Source of the DNA: Homarus americanus
Lineage: Eukaryota > Arthropoda > Malacostraca > Decapoda > Nephropidae
NCBI RefSeq assembly: GCF_018991925.1
Contig: NW_024753920.1
Span: forward strand, 62,001-126,000
DNA length: 64,000 bases
Direction: 5' to 3'
In this document: positions 48,600 through 58,841 of the stretch, one piece after another
How the letters are laid out: each line of letters begins with the position of its first letter
Numbering within the stretch: position 1 is the stretch's first letter
Program-made: the position numbers and the translations under genes
The notes under the pieces: generated by a model
The model's database searches: none
What the model was told of the DNA's origin: nothing
What the model saw: only the letters and a program-made list of their open reading frames with translations

Positions 48600-49975
48600 T
48601 ATATTGGCCTCATGAAACTACAGGTATGGTGGGTGTTAGGTCCATAATCAGACAGGTTAATGAAGGCGCTAACACACTCACCTGCAAGACGTCGCTCTAC
48701 CCTCGCCCAGGTGTGTCCACGTTTTCTATGCTGTGTTAAGTCCCACGTTAATTCCTTCACTAATTGGTTCTTTATTTTCCTCCTGTCTGGTCGTCATATT
48801 CACAATCAACTAAATATCACACTTATGATGATTCACTTTTAAATGACGTCACTACTGATTGTTTTACTTACACTAAAACACAAACACGTACACACACACA
48901 CAATCGATTCTTTACCCTGGAGTGGGCATGAAGGCGTACTGACACGACTCAACGGGGGAACCTCAGCTCACTACCCTCCTGAGGCTCAATAGTCAGTTTA
49001 TCTATCCTATCTAGCCTATAACTGGTCAATAATACCTGTCCTAACCACTGATTGGTCACCGCTAACTGTCCTTACTTCTGATTGGTCCCTACTATCTGTC
49101 TTTACCACTAATTAGTAACTACCACTTAGCTTACATTAACACTTGTTACCTCTATAACTGCCTCGTTATCAAGTTACAACATTATTTCTCCAATTTGATA
49201 TAAAAAGGACTAACGTAAAACAATATAATCATAAACAAAAACTACGTCATTTTACACCGTGGTTAATCATACGTCTTTGGCGATGACCGAGCATTAACCC
49301 TCTAGAGTTGAGGGCGGGCGGCGCATTTAGGTATATATTATTCCAGCTAACTGAGAGGAACCACTAATATTCACTTAACCTCTAGAGAATGACAACAATA
49401 CCAACAAAACTAAGGTTAATTACAGACAACAAAGGACTAAAATTATTTAATTATCACCAGAGTGGAAAACCATCTTGGCCACTCCACATCACCCTTCCAT
49501 ACACACTATTTGTATCAAGTGAAGTTACGTTTTAGAGTTGATTTGTGAGTTAATTTTACGAGCTTACGATTACATACCCCCCCACCCCCCCACAAAACTG
49601 CAAACGGGTATAGATTGGTATTAAAATAAACACAGCCACCAACAAGTAAACGTATTATTCAGGAAACAAATGGACAAATACATTCCAAGTGGTATACAAG
49701 GTAACGACAGACAAACAGACAAACACACACATACAAATAAACAGACGTAGTAAACAATCAAAAAAGACAAACACGGAAAACACAGATACACAAAAGTGGA
49801 ATACAAACAAAAAACAGACAAAAGGTGCAGACATACAGCCAAATAAATGTGGTAAACAAAAACAAAATACAGACAGACATACAGAGAGGAGGTGTAGTGT
49901 CTTGTACGTGTCTGAGAGAACATTAAGTGATCGATTTTACATTAATTCAACACCCTCGAGGAGACCTGACCGAGG
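48600..49975. other. No gene called; ~32-bp degenerate repeat at 49020-49130
   Basis: Four variants of CTGATTGGTCCCTACTATCTGTC with inverted CCAAT motifs. C-run at 49578-49593. The rest is AT-rich. Confidence 0.5.
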
Positions 49976-50040
49976 GAGGGAGAGAGAGAGAGAGAGAGGG
50001 AGAGAGAGAGAGGGAGGGAGAGAGGAAAAAAACATTATTT
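49976..50040. repeat. (GA)n with GGGA interruptions
   Basis: Purine tract. Confidence 0.9.
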
Positions 50041-50099
50041 CTTTCCCTCTAACAACACTTTCCTCCTCTCTTTCCCACTTCTTTTTTCTTCCCATTCTG

Positions 50100-51019
50100 T
50101 GATTAGTCCCTTCTGTCCTTTTCTTTCTGTCTGTCTGTCTCAAATTTATTGGTTTCCGTTTTTTTTTTTACTTTATTTTTTGGCTTTGGATTTTCTAATT
50201 CCTTGGAACTCAGTCTGCCTCAAATTCCTTTCCTATCAGTCTCTCTCTCTCTCTCTTAACTTTCTTTGAGTCTTTTCTGTTTATCTATCTATCCATCTCG
50301 ATCTATCTAGCCCTATGTCTACCTAACCATGTATCTCCTCACGTCACCCCACCCTCCTCACGTCTACCACCATCTCTTCACGTCACCAGCTTCACCAACA
50401 GGACAAACACACCCTCCGAGACGGCTGTTCCTTTCCTGCCTCGTTGTACCGTCATAAACCAGCCCCACCCTCCCCACCAACACCAACATTGTCCCTCCTA
50501 GAACCTGAAAGCTAAAGCCTCCCTTCCCCCTGCGACTAAATCCGACCATTTTTTTCAGTTCCTCCCTCAGTAGAAAACCCAGACTTCGATACACGTCTTC
50601 TCTGGTACTTTGGACTTGAGTACGTCCATCACAACCTCCATTTCGGACTTACCATTTATAAAGTACCTGTATATATCTTACCCCATTGGACTTATTATAA
50701 ATACCTGTAACTTATCTCATAAAGTATTAAATCCCCTTCACAAACCAGCTTAAGAGACCAGAGATTCTATTAGTATTATGCTCACGTTTGTGTCGATCCT
50801 TTGTCAATAATCTTATCGAATTTATAATCAGACTTGGGTTTATCATCGATATTTATTAATCTCCTACAATTCCACGAGTATGACAGTGTAGGTTATTTGG
50901 ACTGTTTCTTCTATAAATTATAAATTAATTTTCCTTCAATTTATTACAATCTTCTTTTCCCGACTAAAATTCGCACTTAGGTAAACCAAGAACCGTCCAC
51001 CTCCAGTACACACCCCACA

Positions 51020-51054
<35 letters not shown>

Positions 51055-51500
51055 CCAATATCCCGCACCATAGACTCTCCTTATCACAATTTACGACACT
51101 CGAGTCCCATACTGCACTCTTTACCATCCTAATCCTCCACTCTCCCTCTTTCTCAGTCTATTTCTCTCTGTCTCTCTATCTCTCTCACCCTTACTCTCTC
51201 TCAGGCTTCATCAGAGACTAAGACCGTGTTTCCTAATACCATCCATCACTGAGAGACTTCCTTTGTTTTTCATCCTAATAGAATTTAATGTCCTTCAACG
51301 CAAGTTCAACTAATTGACACATACTTGGCCATGACACATACATGGCCATGAATACAATCTAGGCTATGATACATACTAGGCCACGACACATACTAACACA
51401 CCCGAAGGAAAATATCACCAGCTCATACTAATGTCAATATTGTCTCAGACGCAAAATGTATACAAACGCCGGGACACCTCACCACCCCACCCACTACATC
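50100..51500. other. No gene seen
   Basis: Pyrimidine-rich patches, (CT)n at 51022-51051, and a TACATGGCCATGA/CATACTAGGCCACGACA repeat at 51320-51390. Confidence 0.5.
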
Positions 51501-51539
51501 TTAATCTTGTGGCAAAATAATATAGGAACGAAAGGCACC

Positions 51540-51631
<92 letters not shown>

Positions 51632-51670
51632 GGCGCCTTTCGTTCCTATATTATTTTGCCACAAGATTAA
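51501..51670. repeat. 170-bp near-perfect palindrome with (TA)n centre and TTAA ends
   Basis: The 42-nt left arm starts TTAATCTTGTGGCAAAATAA (51501) and ends at the (TA)n core. The right arm ends TTATTTTGCCACAAGATTAA (51670). The arms differ at one base (CACCG versus CGCCG). Both ends are TTAA. It resembles a fold-back or MITE-like element, but the TIR start TCTTG is not typical of piggyBac. Confidence 0.8.
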
Positions 51671-51896
51671 AATATATCAGAAAAGTATATTATTATCATC
51701 AAATATATTTCGTTCTTGAGGTACATGGGAGGAGGAAGAGGAAAGAAGTAAGGAATGATTAGGAAGATAAAGAAGAGGAGAGAAGGGAGGAATGTGTGGT
51801 AGGAGAAAGAAGAAAGAGAAAGGAGTGGGAAGAAGTGAAAAATATGAAAGGTTGGTTGAGATTTTGTCTCCACCTGGAACGACTAATTAATGTAGG

Positions 51897-52038
51897 ACGG
51901 CCTCCACCCACTCACTGGGGAGGTCGTCCGGTTCTACCCATCGTCTGGGACTTCCCTACAGCAGGGAAGCTCCTCAGACCGCCGGAGGTCCTCGACTACG
52001 ACGCCAGGAGCCTCCTCCTGGGCGTCAGGGATCTCCTG

Positions 52039-52040
<2 letters not shown>
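51897..52040 (+). CDS. Coding-like GC-rich fragment next to an (AT)n tract
   Basis: A GC-rich island reads, in its most protein-like frame, RPPPTHWGGRPVLPIVWDFP and then TAGKLLRPPEVLDYDARSLL..., running straight into the (AT)n repeat. Other frames are also open. An AG acceptor (ATTAATGTAG) precedes it. No donor is seen, since the repeat truncates it. It could be a TE-derived or exon fragment. Function unknown. Confidence 0.2.

Positions 52041-52130
<90 letters not shown>
52041..52130. repeat. (AT)n microsatellite
   Basis: About 45 AT units abutting the coding-like fragment. Its flanks are not inverted repeats, unlike the 51.5 kb tract. Confidence 0.95.
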
Positions 52131-52134
<4 letters not shown>

Positions 52135-52229
52135 GTGGACAACTAAGGAAAGTATATTAAACTAAGATTGCGAACAAGAGAAAGTATGACACGTACATAT
52201 TATCATTCTTTTAAATTTCCTGTGTATAT

Positions 52230-52321
52230 ATGGTAGTATGTGACCCAGCCAAGGTGTTGATGGTAGTGTGTGACCCAGCCAAGGTGTTGATGGTAGTGTG
52301 TGACCCAGCTGTGAACACGTG

Positions 52322-52360
<39 letters not shown>
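52230..52360. repeat. 30-bp repeat (2.7 copies) and (GT)n
   Basis: TGGTAGTGTGTGACCCAGCC plus AAGGTGTTGA, then GT at 52323-52359. Confidence 0.9.
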
Positions 52361-52434
52361 GCAAGCCGCCGTAGGTAAAACCAAATTTTCTCTGTCTTTG
52401 TCTTCTATCTAATATTGTAAGTTAATAGTTTTCT

Positions 52435-53285
52435 TTCGTCTTTTCTTTCCCCCCCATCTCTTCTCTTCCTCTCTCTTTCTTCTCTATCTCTTCCAATTAT
52501 TTTTTTATTCTCCTGTTTATCATTCACTACTCCCCCGCCTTTCCTAACCCTCCTTCCCATCACCTCTCCTCCTTTTCCCCATCACTACTCCTCTTCCTAA
52601 CCCTCCTTCCCATACCTTTCTCTCTTCTTTATCATCCCTTCCCTTCCTCTCATCTATCCTTCCTCCCGCCACCTCCACCACAGCCTCACCAGCCAGCCGT
52701 CAGAGGTCCGGGAAGCTGAAACAAAATATATGGATGAAACACACTCGGTCGCATCAATTCTCCAGAGTGTGAAATTGGGTTTGGACACCATTTTCCTCTC
52801 CCTTCCTTTCCCTACCCTTCCCTCCCACACATCCTACCCTCTCCTTATTTCCTTCCCTTCCCATCCTACCCTCTCCCTATTTCCTTCCCTGACATCCTAC
52901 CCACTCCCTCCCTCCACAGATATCCTACCCTTCTACCTTCTCCCCTCCCCCTTCCTTCCTTCCCATCCTACCCACTCCCTCCTTCATTTCCTTCCCAAAC
53001 ACCCTACTCCCTCCTTTCTTCCATCCCTCGCCCTATTCCTTCTTTCCCGAGACATCTTAACCCCCCTATTCTGTGCTTTCTTCTTCTCTTTTCTTCCTTC
53101 ACCAGACACCATACCTGCCCTTCCTTCCTTCTTTCCTTCCCTTCTTTCCTAAACATTCTACCCGGCCCCCCCTATTCTCCCCCTCCCTCCACTTAACAAT
53201 TTGTCCTCCTCTTCATTCCTCTTTGCTTTCCTATCCAGATATTCTAACACTCCCCTCACAGCCCTCTCTCACCCCCAAATAACTT
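52435..53285. repeat. Long pyrimidine-rich tract with ~30-bp CATCCTACCCTCTCCCT repeats
   Basis: About 850 bp dominated by C/T with loose CCTTCCCTTCCCATCCTACC repeats. Frames are compositional. Confidence 0.8.
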
Positions 53286-53639
53286 AAGGATTAATATTTG
53301 TTTGTTTACCTTACGAACAGAGAAAAAATAAGTGATACTAATTATTTTAATTGGGTAAAACTTTGAACACAAACACACAAACAGATGCATTTCCATATAG
53401 TTAAAAAATATATGACTTAACAAACATTTAAAACATCTTAAAGTATAAAGAGCTAAATTAAGTTCAACAGGTAGGTTAAAGATAGTGAAATAAGAGAGAG
53501 AGAAAGTTATGGGGGTCCGCCGTACAGGTAACCAGATAGTGTGGGGTTAATTGACTGTACATAATGTCTTGCCTGGGTGGCCTGCAGGTGATACTCTACA
53601 CACACTCTCATAGACTCACTCAAACACGCTGTCAAATTT

Positions 53640-53967
53640 AAATCCACCTCACCACCCATCCACATAAATCCCAAATCCACCTCACCACCCATCCACATAA
53701 ATCTCAAATCCACCTCACCACCCATCCACATAAATCTCAAATCCACCTCACCACCCATCCACATAAATCCCAAATCCACCTCACCACCCATCCACATAAA
53801 TCCCAAATCCACCTCACCACCCATCCATATAAATCTCAAATCCACCTCACCACCCATCCACATAAATCCCAAATCCACCTCACCACCCATCCAAATAAAT
53901 CCCAAATCCACCTCACCACCCATCCACATAAATCCCAAATCCACCTCACCACCCATCCACATAAATC
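53640..53967. repeat. 33-bp minisatellite
   Basis: Ten copies of CCCAAATCCACCTCACCACC plus CATCCACATAAAT. It gives a minus frame with an 11-residue repeat (GFMWMGGEVDL) inside 164 codons (54001-53507). All variable sites I see (G/A, M codon third base) change the amino acid, so protein-level constraint is not evident. Confidence 0.95.
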
Positions 53968-54049
53968 CTGAGGAAAAAAAATGAAAATCCCAATAACTCA
54001 AACGGTTAATATCAGAGAGAAAGACATTGGAATGATATAGTGTTATGAA

Positions 54050-54610
54050 TCTATCAAAACCATCCCTTCCATCTACCTATTACTCCTTTTATATCTTATT
54101 CCTCTCCTTCCCCTTAAAATCTTCTCTCTCTCTTTCCTTCTACCAATTATATTTGGTTCATTTATCTCTCCATCTCTCTTATGTCTCTCTTCCTTGGCAT
54201 GTATCATTCATCGGTTTTGTTATGTAATGATTCTCTCCATCTATGTAGCCCTCCATCTATGTAGCCCTCCATCTATGTGTCTTGTCTCTCCAGCTAAATG
54301 GCCTTCCTCCATCTATCTCTTCCTTCTACCTACTTCTTTGCCTTTCCTCTTAAATATGGAATCTTTTCTCCATCAATTTCTCTTTTCCTCTTTCTATTTG
54401 TCCTCCCTTCCTCCCTTCCTTCTTTCCTTTCTTCTTTCTTTCCTTCCTTTATCTCTTTCTATATTCTCCCCATAGTATACGTGTACTTCCTTCCCTCCTT
54501 CCATCTCTCTTCCTTTTATGTATTTCCCCTAATTACATGTACTGTACTTCCTTTCCTTCCTCCATCTCTTTTACCTTCACTCCTTTCTCTTTTCCTCTAT
54601 TTACCACCAC
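54050..54610. repeat. Pyrimidine-rich tract with an 18-bp triplicate
   Basis: CTCCATCTATGTAGCCCT is repeated at 54236-54285 within C/T-rich DNA. ACCACCACACCATCA repeats follow at 54605-54712. Confidence 0.75.
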
Positions 54611-54769
54611 ACCATCAAATACACACTACCACACCACCACACCACCACACCATCACGTACAACACTACCACACCAAGTATACCATCACCACACCATCACC
54701 ACACCATCAAACTACAATTATCTTATACACAGGAACTTATTACACGGACTACAAATAATAATTAAAATT

Positions 54770-55401
54770 CACCTGTATGTCAAGAACTAATTAGATGCAT
54801 GATAAATAACAACACCAATTCAGTCCTATATTACAAAGGTTTATAAAATATGGGAAGAAATTAGCTGCAGGTATTATATAAAAAGAGCATAATGAGATTC
54901 TCAGTCCATATTACACAGGTGTTTAGGGTTCATAATACACCTTAGGATTATAATACTCGATAGGATTATAATGCCGCGCCGATCATACCTCATTCAATAT
55001 TCTTCAAGACTAATTGGTCCAATTAGTATTAAATCTAATTAATTCTGATTACATATTACAAGAGTTATTAATTAATTGCTCTTAGTGGGGTATTTATAGT
55101 ATTGTATCATAGTGGTAAGAAGGGCGCTAACTTAATGATGATAATGATAATAATAAAAATACTAATAATAATAATGAAGTTGTATGGTTTAGCTGATGGT
55201 AAACTTTGGAAAAACAAATATTACCTACAATTAACTCTTTTACTTCAGCTATATGTTACCCGTTCGTCCATTTCCACACACCCTTACGACATCACTATTA
55301 CTCTGACATACTTTCATTCATACAAACAAGCTTACTTTCACATACTTTCTCATACACTCACTGACACTGACTTACACACACTTCATCGTCAAATGTTCTA
55401 T

Positions 55402-55410
<9 letters not shown>
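54770..55410. other. AT-rich DNA, no gene seen
   Basis: Short ATAATAATA run near 55140-55175. Confidence 0.5.
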
Positions 55411-55457
<47 letters not shown>

Positions 55458-55755
55458 CACGTGTTTACAGCTCAATTAGCATATTCCTCAACACAACACA
55501 AACAGCGGACACTGAACCCAAGATGGTGAGTTTAGTCCAATTAATCCACCACGAAGGAAATCTAGCAAGGAGGAGGATGAAGACTTCCCTAGGAGTGACA
55601 CAAGGAGGGAGGAAGGGAGGGAGGAAGGGAGGGAGATGGGAAGAGGGAAGGATATAATGAGTGGAAGGAAAGGAGGGAGGGAGAGGGAAGGATATGGAAA
55701 TGGGGTAGGGAGGGAGATAGGGGGAGGAGAGGGGAAGAGATAGGGAGGTGGCGTC
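55411..55755. repeat. (AC)n and polypurine GGGAGGAA repeat
   Basis: AC at 55411-55454; GGGAGGGAGGAAGG-type DNA at 55600-55750. Confidence 0.85.
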
Positions 55756-55825
55756 AGCAGGGGTTATGTCCGCCACCATATGGAGATGAGAGATTACCTT
55801 ATTGATCATTTTACCGCCTAGCTAT

Positions 55826-56006
55826 GTGTGTGGTGGTGGTGGTGGTGGTGGTGGTGTGGTGTGGTGTGGTGGTGGTGTGATGTGGCGTGGAGTATTATGG
55901 TGTAGTGTGATGGTGTGGGTGGTGATGGTATGGTGTCTGGGGTGCCATGGGACTGTGAGGATGATGGTGGTGAAGACAATAGTGTTGGCGGTCAGGGAAA
56001 ATAAAG

Positions 56007-56068
<62 letters not shown>

Positions 56069-56070
56069 TG
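55826..56070. repeat. (GGT)n and (GT)n
   Basis: GGT units at 55826-55875, decaying GTGGTG to 55950, then about 30 GT units at 56008-56067. Confidence 0.9.
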
Positions 56071-56293
56071 GCCGACGGAAAAATAACGTAAAAAGAATAA
56101 AGATGATGAAGAGGAAGAGGAAAAGAGAAGAAAGCGGCATAAGGCTATAGGCTAAGATTGTTGGTGGTGGTGGCAGCCTCGGGGGAGAGACCACGATGGA
56201 TCACTAATACCTTACAACTTACACTAACTTCCGCCCTCCTAAGTTACCACTACTGTACCAAATTTACTCTCACTTATACCGTAAAAAGAAAGG

Positions 56294-56294
<1 letters not shown>

Positions 56295-56366
<72 letters not shown>
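56295..56366. repeat. (AC)n microsatellite
   Basis: About 35 units. Confidence 0.95.
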
Positions 56367-56367
<1 letters not shown>

Positions 56368-56548
56368 TATACAAGTAAGATAGATACTTTCTGAAATATA
56401 TACTCGTATTTTTACCAACAATGAAAAACGAAAACATTCCATCCCCAAATTATAAAATCCTATCTCTATTAATCTACAGCTTCATTACCACTTCTAACTT
56501 TCTATAATAAAGTAAACGATCCAATTAAACCCCCTCCCTCCTCCCCAG

Positions 56549-56694
56549 GTCGAGAGCATCGTCTTTAAGGTGGACGACCCCAGTGTGACTTTTACCAGAG
56601 AGCTGCTGCTTTGTGCCCCGGCGACTGATGGGCAGAGACAGATGGCTCCGGGCTATATAGAGAACACCCCCTCTCTCTCTCTCTCTCTCTCTCT
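56549..56694 (+). CDS. Candidate internal exon running into a CT microsatellite
   Basis: A strong acceptor (CCCCCTCCCTCCTCCCCAG) is followed by 48 open codons plus 2 nt. They start VESIVFKVDDPSVTFTRELL and continue LCAPATDGQRQMAPGYIENT, then Pro and Ser-Leu repeats coded by (CT)n, up to a GTAAGA donor. About two thirds of third positions are C or G. The minus frame is also open, so coding is not proven. If real, the CT microsatellite is translated directly before the splice site. Unrecognised. Confidence 0.35.
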
Positions 56695-56943
56695 GTAAGA
56701 AAGAGTATCCCCTACAACCATAAATTTTATTCTCAATCCAGCATATCGACAGGTTGATTAATACTGATCTAAAGACCATCAAGAGACGAGGTTGAATCCG
56801 AGGAGGGCGATAAATTACCCCCACCAACCCCTGGGGTCTGGATTCTAAACAACCTAAGATGAATTTAAACATATTTGTATTAATTTTTATCCATCTAAAT
56901 CAACTATGTCTATTTAATGTCAAATATGTCCTGTGCTTTGTTT

Positions 56944-56945
<2 letters not shown>

Positions 56946-56985
<40 letters not shown>

Positions 56986-57050
56986 TACATATGACTTTCC
57001 TCAAATATTAGCCGGAAAATGTTAAGTTATACGCAGGTAGTAAATAATAA

Positions 57051-57128
<78 letters not shown>
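56946..57128. repeat. (GT)n and (AAT)n
   Basis: GT at 56946-56984; about 27 AAT units at 57044-57126. Confidence 0.95.
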
Positions 57129-57374
57129 CAGACTAAAGGAGTCAACAAGTAGTCTACTCACCCCTAAAATTGGTCGTTTTCACCTCCAACTGTTCATGTT
57201 TGCAGCATAAATAACCATAATTACCTCAGTGATTAAACAAATTAGTTTACAAAAGTTTTAATTGTATATGAAAAAAAAATTAACAAAAGCTGAAAAAACT
57301 AAGGTGATTCTCCCCAGCTATGATATATTAATGATGGCTGCCTGACGACACGGGTCTTCCAAATACTGAGCTGG

Positions 57375-57433
<59 letters not shown>

Positions 57434-58344
57434 TCGTGGTACAACCGGTCAGTAGTACGCCATCAGCAGTAATGTAGTAGGTGCAGGTGATGTTGGTAAG
57501 CCAGCTGGACCTGACCTGAGCTGAGCCGAACGCATTTGGTTGTATGTTAAAACAGTTAAAGCTAAACACATTCGCCTTATTCTGATATTTAAGTTTATTT
57601 CGTGTTTGCGGCTTTTATTCTTTGGTCAAAGGTCAAAAAGAGCAGCAGGTATCCTTATTGTTAACAGTTAGAACAAGAAAATACCAGCGTTATCAATATA
57701 CACCGCATATTAGCACACGTACGCGGCCATCACACCTGGATGATACGCTGTTTCTACACCATCTTCTATAATGACCATAACTTACATACAGTATTGAGCA
57801 CCATTAAAGAGTACAGTAATTTATGTTTATTTATATATTTCGTATTTGCTTCTTCGACAATTTGTGAGCGGTAATAAATACTAAATATTAATGGTGCAGT
57901 AATGTGAAGTATCTGTCCAGTCGTCCAGTCTACTGCAGGGTAACTGTCTGTTTCCATCAACTCTCTTAATGTGATATTTATTCATTAATCCAAAAAAATA
58001 TTATTTAATGAAACAGTATTAAAAATATTTAATGCTTCTCTAAGTCATGAAACATATTTAATGTCTAATTAAAAATCTGTCATTGTGATATATAAACAAC
58101 TGGTGTACTGCTGTTATCTGTTAGCTGCACAGATTTATATTTTTTATGTCCTGGTATAGGGTACACTGTATAAGGGCTATGATATAAGTTGACTAAGTTA
58201 GACATTGTTGCTGTATGTCTCTATATCCAGTTAAAATGGACCCGGAGAGGTCCAGGCTGTACAGGCCAAAATTCACAAAACCGATAAATTCCGGTATCAG
58301 TGACACTTCAGCCCCAAGGATTTCGGATAAATTATTATCAACCT

Positions 58345-58381
<37 letters not shown>

Positions 58382-58742
58382 GAATTTTGTAGTAGAGTAG
58401 AAGTGTTTTAGTGGTAGTAGTAGTTAAGTAGCCAGTAGTAGTATAGTAATAATGATAATGGATACAGTATTATATAACGTATAGCGGATATATTTTGACC
58501 ACACCATTAGAGAACTTCCGCCTGGCAGTCATCACTCTCAGTTACAACAATACACCTGACCACTGCAATAATCTATACAGGACTCGAGTTAGTTGTATAT
58601 ACTGTACAGTATATCAACACATTGACCCGGACTTTAATAACACTGACTCAGCTGTCAGTCTACACGTAAGTAAATTATAATAAACGTACAGAACACAAGA
58701 TTATTGTATTAAACTATCTGCGAAATTGTGTACGGTAAGTTG
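57129..58742. other. Probable intron or 3' flank; (CT)n at 57378-57430 and (AGT)n at 58346-58382
   Basis: AT-rich with no long frame. If the large gene continues downstream, this would be its first intron. Confidence 0.5.
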
Positions 58743-58841
58743 CTAACTTATCATAAAGTATGAGAAATAATCATTTGTCACTTTAGATCCACTCGCCTTA
58801 AGCACTACAATGGGAGAACACCCAGGAGCAGCAGGACCCAC
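58743..58841 (-). other. Probable intron start, or alternative read-through tail of the large CDS
   Basis: The frame stays open for 32 more codons after the GTGGGT donor and then meets a stop codon. The tail loses the charged, proline-rich character of the preceding protein and ends hydrophobic (NDYFSYFMIS). I read it as intron. If the donor is sometimes skipped it would give a short isoform with this C terminus. Confidence 0.4.

Noticed and set aside
52030..52135. Second (AT)n tract as another palindrome
   Set aside because: Its flanks are not inverted repeats of each other.
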